The notes beneath the pieces are model-generated. The model was not told the DNA's origin, searched no databases, and saw nothing but the letters and a program-made list of their open reading frames with translations. DNA of 18,536 bases from the NCBI GenBank assembly GCA_041484525.1, contig JBGPHT010000152.1:1-18536 (forward strand), given 5' to 3'. Of the stretch, positions 15,818-18,536 are shown in pieces. Each line of letters opens with the position of its first letter. Position 1 is the stretch's first letter. The position numbers and the translations under genes were made by a program. The DNA comes from JBGPHT01 sp041484525 (GTDB lineage Bacteria; Acidobacteriota; Terriglobia; Bryobacterales; Bryobacteraceae).

Positions 15818-17732
15818 GCCCCTCGCGGTTATCGCGTGTGCTGCCGCAAGTCTCGCGCTGCTTTCCTGCGCACGGAAGCCCGCTCCCGGAACGCAGCGGC
15901 TCGCGATTCTCCGCTTCGAGAATCTGAGCGGCGATCCCGGCGCCGATTGGATGGGACGCGCCTTCTCGGAGATCATCTCCGACGAACTGTCGGCCGTGCC
16001 TGAAATCTACACCATCTCCACCGGCCGGCTGCATACCTACGAACCGCTGCTCGGCCGCCGTCCCGCCGCGGCTCCCGGCATCTTCACGGAGCGGCCTCTC
16101 GCCCTCGCCGCTTCAGCCAACCGCATCGGGTACGGAGAATACACGCTGCGCGGCGATCGGCTCGAAGCCAGACTGACGATTGAGGACCCGCAGACCGGCC
16201 GCATGTCCGCCGTGCTCTCAGCGACCGCTCCCGCCGGCGATGTCGTGAGCGCCGCCACCGCACTCGCCCGCCAGATCGCCGACGGCGCCGCTACTTACGA
16301 TACGTGGAATGCGGCGGCGGTGCGCGGCTATGTATCGGCGATGGAGTCCCCCGGCCAGGAGCAGAGCGCGCAGAGCCTGAGCGGGAGCATCGCTGCCGAT
16401 CCGAATTTCGCGCCGCCCTACCGCATGCTGGCGCAGTGGAAGGCCCAGCACAACGATCGCGAGGGCGCCCTCGCCATGCTCGACCAGGCGCTGGCCCGCG
16501 GCAATGCCATCGCTCCCCGGGAACGCGCGCGCGTCGAACTCGAAGCCGCCACGCTGCGCAACGATGCCGCCGCCCGCCACAGTGCGCTGCTGGCGCTGTC
16601 GAAGCTCGACCCCCGCGATCCCAACGTCTTCCGCACGCTGGCGCAGTCTGCCATGGCGGCGCACGATTTCAAGCGGGCCGTCGAAGCGTACCAAAAGGCG
16701 CTGGCTGTCGATGGCGAGGATGTGAGCTCTTGGAACCAGCTTGCCTACGCTGCCGCTTATGCGGGCGACCTGAACACCGCCGCCGGCGCGCTTCGCCGCT
16801 ATCAGGCGCTGCGTCCCAATGACCCCAATTCCTTCGATTCGATGGGCGATGTGAACCTGCTGTCCGGCCGCCTGCGCGAGGCCGAAGGCTTCTACCTCGA
16901 GGCCACGAAGAAGGACCCGACCTTCGCCAACGGGGCCGATTTCTTCAAAGCTGCGATGGCGCGTCTGATGACCGGCGACGTGGCCGGCGCCGATGCCCTC
17001 GCCAAGTCATTCACTGACGGCCGGTCCGGCGAATCGCCCGCCGATGAATATCGCCGCGCCGAATGGCTGTGGATCAGCGGACGCCGCGAGGCCGCCCGTC
17101 AGCGGATGGAAGCTTTCGCCCGCGCCAATGAAACCGGCGCGCTACGCGAGCTCTCGTCGCGCGCCTGGGGGGAGTTGGCGATCTGGAACCTGCTGGTGGG
17201 CGAACGTCCGGCTGCCGAACAGGCGACCCAAAAGGCGCTGTCGCTGGCTACGCAACAGACCGCCGCACTGGCCGTGGTCGCGCGATTTCTCTTGCAGCCC
17301 GCGGCCTCCGCGTCCGAGTGGAGAGAGCGCGCCGACCGCCTCTTCACCAATCCCGCGGCGCAACAACTGAAGACGCTGTCCCTGGTCTACGCGCTGCTGC
17401 TCGGGCGCGAATTCCAGTCCGCCTATGAGATTCTGGCGCCGCTCAACCAATCCGCCAGCGTCGGTAGCGACGAGAACATTCCTATCCTGCTCGCCTGGTC
17501 GCTGCTTGAAACCGGACGCGTGAAAGACGCCGAGCCGCTGCTGCGGTGGAACCCTATTCCACCGGCCGGCGGCATCACGCCGTTCATGAGCTTCTACTTC
17601 CCACGTGTTTATTACCTGCGCGCCGTGGCCGCCGAGAAGTCCGGCAATCGCGCCGAGGTGGAGTCCAATCGCCGCCTCTTCGTCCAACTGTCGGGGCCGA
17701 CGCCACTGATCTGGGACGCAGAGAAGAAATAG
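15807..17732 (+). CDS. TPR lipoprotein with a TolB-like N-terminal domain
   Basis: A 641-residue protein from the GTG at 15807. The signal peptide ends in the lipobox LLSC, with lipidated Cys21. Residues about 30-150 (RLAILRFENLSGDPGADWMG, then SEIISDELS) look like the TolB-like N-terminal domain often found before TPR arrays. From about residue 170 the protein is helical TPR repeats, for example VFRTLAQSAMAAHDFKRAVE, SWNQLAYAAAYAGDLNTAAG and FDSMGDVNLLSGRLREAEGF. It lies in the outer or inner membrane facing the periplasm. The start overlaps the end of the preceding TPR gene by 11 bases, so the two are likely co-translated. No enzyme motif is seen. A scaffold role in envelope assembly is inferred from the neighbourhood. 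Confidence 0.83.
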   Translation: MCSRPLAVIACAAASLALLSCARKPAPGTQRLAILRFENLSGDPGADWMGRAFSEIISDELSAVPEIYTISTGRLHTYEPLLGRRPAAAPGIFTERPLALAASANRIGYGEYTLRGDRLEARLTIEDPQTGRMSAVLSATAPAGDVVSAATALARQIADGAATYDTWNAAAVRGYVSAMESPGQEQSAQSLSGSIAADPNFAPPYRMLAQWKAQHNDREGALAMLDQALARGNAIAPRERARVELEAATLRNDAAARHSALLALSKLDPRDPNVFRTLAQSAMAAHDFKRAVEAYQKALAVDGEDVSSWNQLAYAAAYAGDLNTAAGALRRYQALRPNDPNSFDSMGDVNLLSGRLREAEGFYLEATKKDPTFANGADFFKAAMARLMTGDVAGADALAKSFTDGRSGESPADEYRRAEWLWISGRREAARQRMEAFARANETGALRELSSRAWGELAIWNLLVGERPAAEQATQKALSLATQQTAALAVVARFLLQPAASASEWRERADRLFTNPAAQQLKTLSLVYALLLGREFQSAYEILAPLNQSASVGSDENIPILLAWSLLETGRVKDAEPLLRWNPIPPAGGITPFMSFYFPRVYYLRAVAAEKSGNRAEVESNRRLFVQLSGPTPLIWDAEKK

Positions 17733-17783
17733 TAAATCGAAGTCTCTGGCCGCACGGGTTTTGAAGTCATCTACGATCCCGAA

Positions 17784-17815
17784 CAACATTGGTAACAATT
17801 TTGTTACCATTGTTG
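17784..17815. promoter_or_regulatory. 32-bp palindromic operator of the degraded RelE/HigB-type module
   Basis: The dyad reads CAACA-T-TGGTAACAA (17784-17798), TT, then TTGTTACCA-T-TGTTG (17801-17815). Fourteen of fifteen arm positions pair, with a single T-T mismatch. It lies immediately before the toxin start region, where such modules carry their autoregulatory operator. The helix-turn-helix antitoxin encoded at 18145 would be its ligand. The symmetry is seen directly; binding is inferred. Confidence 0.7.
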
Positions 17816-17819
17816 ATGA

Positions 17820-18145
17820 ACGATCGAGTTGCTAGGTTACGACGAAAAGGGAAATAGACCCTTCGCGAGCTAGCTGGAAGCGCTCGATCCTACGGCTGCC
17901 GCCAAGGTGACGATTGTGCTTACGCGTATGGAGCAAGGAAACTTCTCGAAGAGGGCGTCGGCGGGGGCGTTTATGAATACAAGATCGACTTCGGCCCCGG
18001 TTACCGAATCTACTTCGGCAGGGATGGCGAACGACTCGTCATTTTGATCGGCGGCGGGACGAAAAAGCGACAGCAGAAGGATATCCGCGCGGCGCAGGCA
18101 TGCTGGACTGACTACAAACGGCGAAAGAAACAGGAGACTCAATAA
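17820..18145 (+). pseudogene. RelE/HigB-type toxin pseudogene (phage Gp49-like)
   Basis: Three lesions are visible. (1) The family start MIELL reads as ACG-ATC-GAG-TTG-CTA at 17820; the nearby ATG at 17816 is in another frame, so the start is lost or shifted. (2) In the frame GYDEKGNRPFAS*LEALDP the asterisk is a TAG at 17871-17873 where Trp is usual (TGG to TAG). (3) After TRMEQGNFS, near 17950, the frame changes by one base. The remainder, EGVGGGVYEYKIDFGPGYRI then LVILIGGGTKKRQQKDIRAA, runs to a TAA at 18143-18145. The parts together match a full-length toxin of about 107 residues. Such toxins are ribosome-dependent mRNA interferases. Several independent lesions make sequencing error an unlikely sole cause. 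The stop overlaps the antitoxin ATG (TAATG). Confidence 0.82.
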
Positions 18146-18414
18146 TGCCCCTTACTCACGACTTCAAAGAGACCATCCGGACGCGGGCGCAGTGCGATCC
18201 GGATTTCCGTCAAGCTCTTTTGCGTGACGCCGTCGAATGCATTATCAACGGCGATCTCAAGACCGGCAAGGCTGTGCTCCGGGACTATGTGAACGCGACA
18301 GTCGGTTTTCAGGACCTTGAAAGGCGCACGCGGATTCCGGCCAAGAGTCTCATGCGCATGCTGGGTCCAAAGGGCAGTCCCTCAGCCGCAAACCTCACTA
18401 GCAGCCTGTGGTAA
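18145..18414 (+). CDS. Helix-turn-helix antitoxin of the module, C-terminally truncated
   Basis: An 89-residue protein. MPLTHDFKETIRTRAQCDPD and the segment GKAVLRDYVNATVGFQDLER, then IPAKSLMRMLGPKGSPSAAN, match the addiction-module antidote family that partners RelE/HigB-type toxins and carries an XRE-like helix-turn-helix. Family members normally continue about 15 residues after the PSAANL position; here the sequence changes to TSSLW and stops at 18414. The break point coincides with the presumed left end of an insertion sequence. The DNA-binding part appears intact, so it could still bind the palindrome at 17784-17815. It starts in the overlapping TAATG of the toxin stop. Confidence 0.8.
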   Translation: MPLTHDFKETIRTRAQCDPDFRQALLRDAVECIINGDLKTGKAVLRDYVNATVGFQDLERRTRIPAKSLMRMLGPKGSPSAANLTSSLW

Positions 18415-18455
18415 TAGTCGCGAAAACATGTGACCTAGCGAATGTTCTGGGCGTC

Positions 18456-18461
18456 TATACT
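18456..18461 (+). promoter_or_regulatory. Candidate -10 box of the transposase gene
   Basis: TATACT matches five of six consensus positions. Transcription would start close to the ATG at 18470, giving almost no leader. No good -35 is found at normal spacing (GTGACC at 18430-18435 is 20 bases away). Insertion sequences often have weak promoters. Confidence 0.35.
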
Positions 18462-18469
18462 GCATGGCC

Positions 18470-18536
18470 ATGGGAACCCGCAAGAAACGGGAGCGACAGG
18501 AAGATCTCTGGGTCGTCAGCAGCGAGGTCGTGGGCA
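18470..18536 (+). CDS. Transposase, N-terminal fragment (IS5/IS1182-like)
   Basis: From the ATG at 18470 the frame reads MGTRKKRERQEDLWVVSSEV and runs off the right edge. This basic opening followed by QEDLW resembles the N-terminus of IS5/IS1182-type DDE transposases common in Acidobacteria; the assignment comes from family memory over only 22 residues. An in-frame ATG at 18464 is a possible alternative start, but the TATACT box places transcription start after it. The catalytic domain is outside the window. Confidence 0.6.
   Translation, partial: MGTRKKRERQEDLWVVSSEVVG

Larger units (their letters stand above)
18398..18536 (+). mobile_element. Left end of an insertion sequence (boundary inferred)
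   Basis: The antitoxin loses similarity to its family just after 18396, and a transposase begins at 18470. The junction reads CACTAGCAGCCTGTGGT; CTAG (18398-18401) could be a target duplication and GCAGCCTGTGG the tip of the terminal repeat. The right end lies outside the window, so neither terminal repeats nor duplication can be verified. Only the left boundary is proposed, with an uncertainty of some bases. Confidence 0.45.

Noticed and set aside
17870..18142. 90-codon minus-strand open frame over the second toxin
   Set aside because: Antisense shadow; the plus strand carries clear RelE/HigB-type toxin sequence despite its lesions.
2728..18145. TAG read as a sense codon (amber recoding) in both toxin genes
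   Set aside because: TAG ends several normal genes here (the hydrolase at 3415, the AbrB antitoxin at 3139, both TPR genes), and the second toxin also has a frameshift, so mutation is simpler.

Overview
The window is GC-rich chromosomal DNA that most resembles an acidobacterium of the Solibacter/Bryobacter type. This is an inference from gene content: a 1,030-residue TonB-dependent receptor with an N-terminal carboxypeptidase-regulatory-like domain (Oar-like), a secreted S9 peptidase of the glutamyl-endopeptidase group, many signal peptides, many GTG starts and weak Shine-Dalgarno sequences. No rRNA, tRNA or CRISPR array was seen.

Layout. Positions 1-48 hold the first 16 codons of a minus-strand gene. 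It diverges from a secreted S9 peptidase (201-2684) that has a very good promoter only a few bases upstream of its ATG. Convergent to that is a minus-strand toxin-antitoxin module (3366-2728): an AbrB-type antitoxin, a large palindromic operator, and a Doc toxin gene cut by an in-frame TAG. Upstream of it on the minus strand lies a tightly overlapped operon, yggS - glycosyltransferase - CocE/NonD hydrolase (6856-3415). The TonB-dependent receptor diverges from yggS (7052-10144). It converges on a 64-residue zinc-ribbon protein (10391-10197). A monofunctional proline dehydrogenase (10482-11390) follows on the plus strand.

A second plus-strand block runs 11508-17732: a two-helix membrane protein with a CxxC/CxxxH metal site, a single-pass small protein translationally coupled to it, a class A penicillin-binding protein, and two overlapping exported TPR proteins, the second a lipoprotein with a TolB-like N-terminus. 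The right end (17784-18536) is a decayed toxin-antitoxin module. It keeps a 32-bp palindromic operator, its RelE/HigB-type toxin carries several lesions, and its antitoxin loses its C-terminus where an insertion sequence appears to begin. The start of that element's transposase is at 18470.

How the parts may work together. The exported peptidases, the outer-membrane receptor and proline dehydrogenase could serve peptide scavenging and amino-acid catabolism, but they are not one operon, so this is only a hypothesis. The penicillin-binding protein block is envelope biogenesis. The most notable pattern is that the two unrelated toxin-antitoxin modules both keep their palindromic operator and most of the antitoxin, while the toxin reading frame is broken by an in-frame TAG. 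Two convergent gene junctions also share the same GGGGCAGG...CCTGCCCC palindrome.
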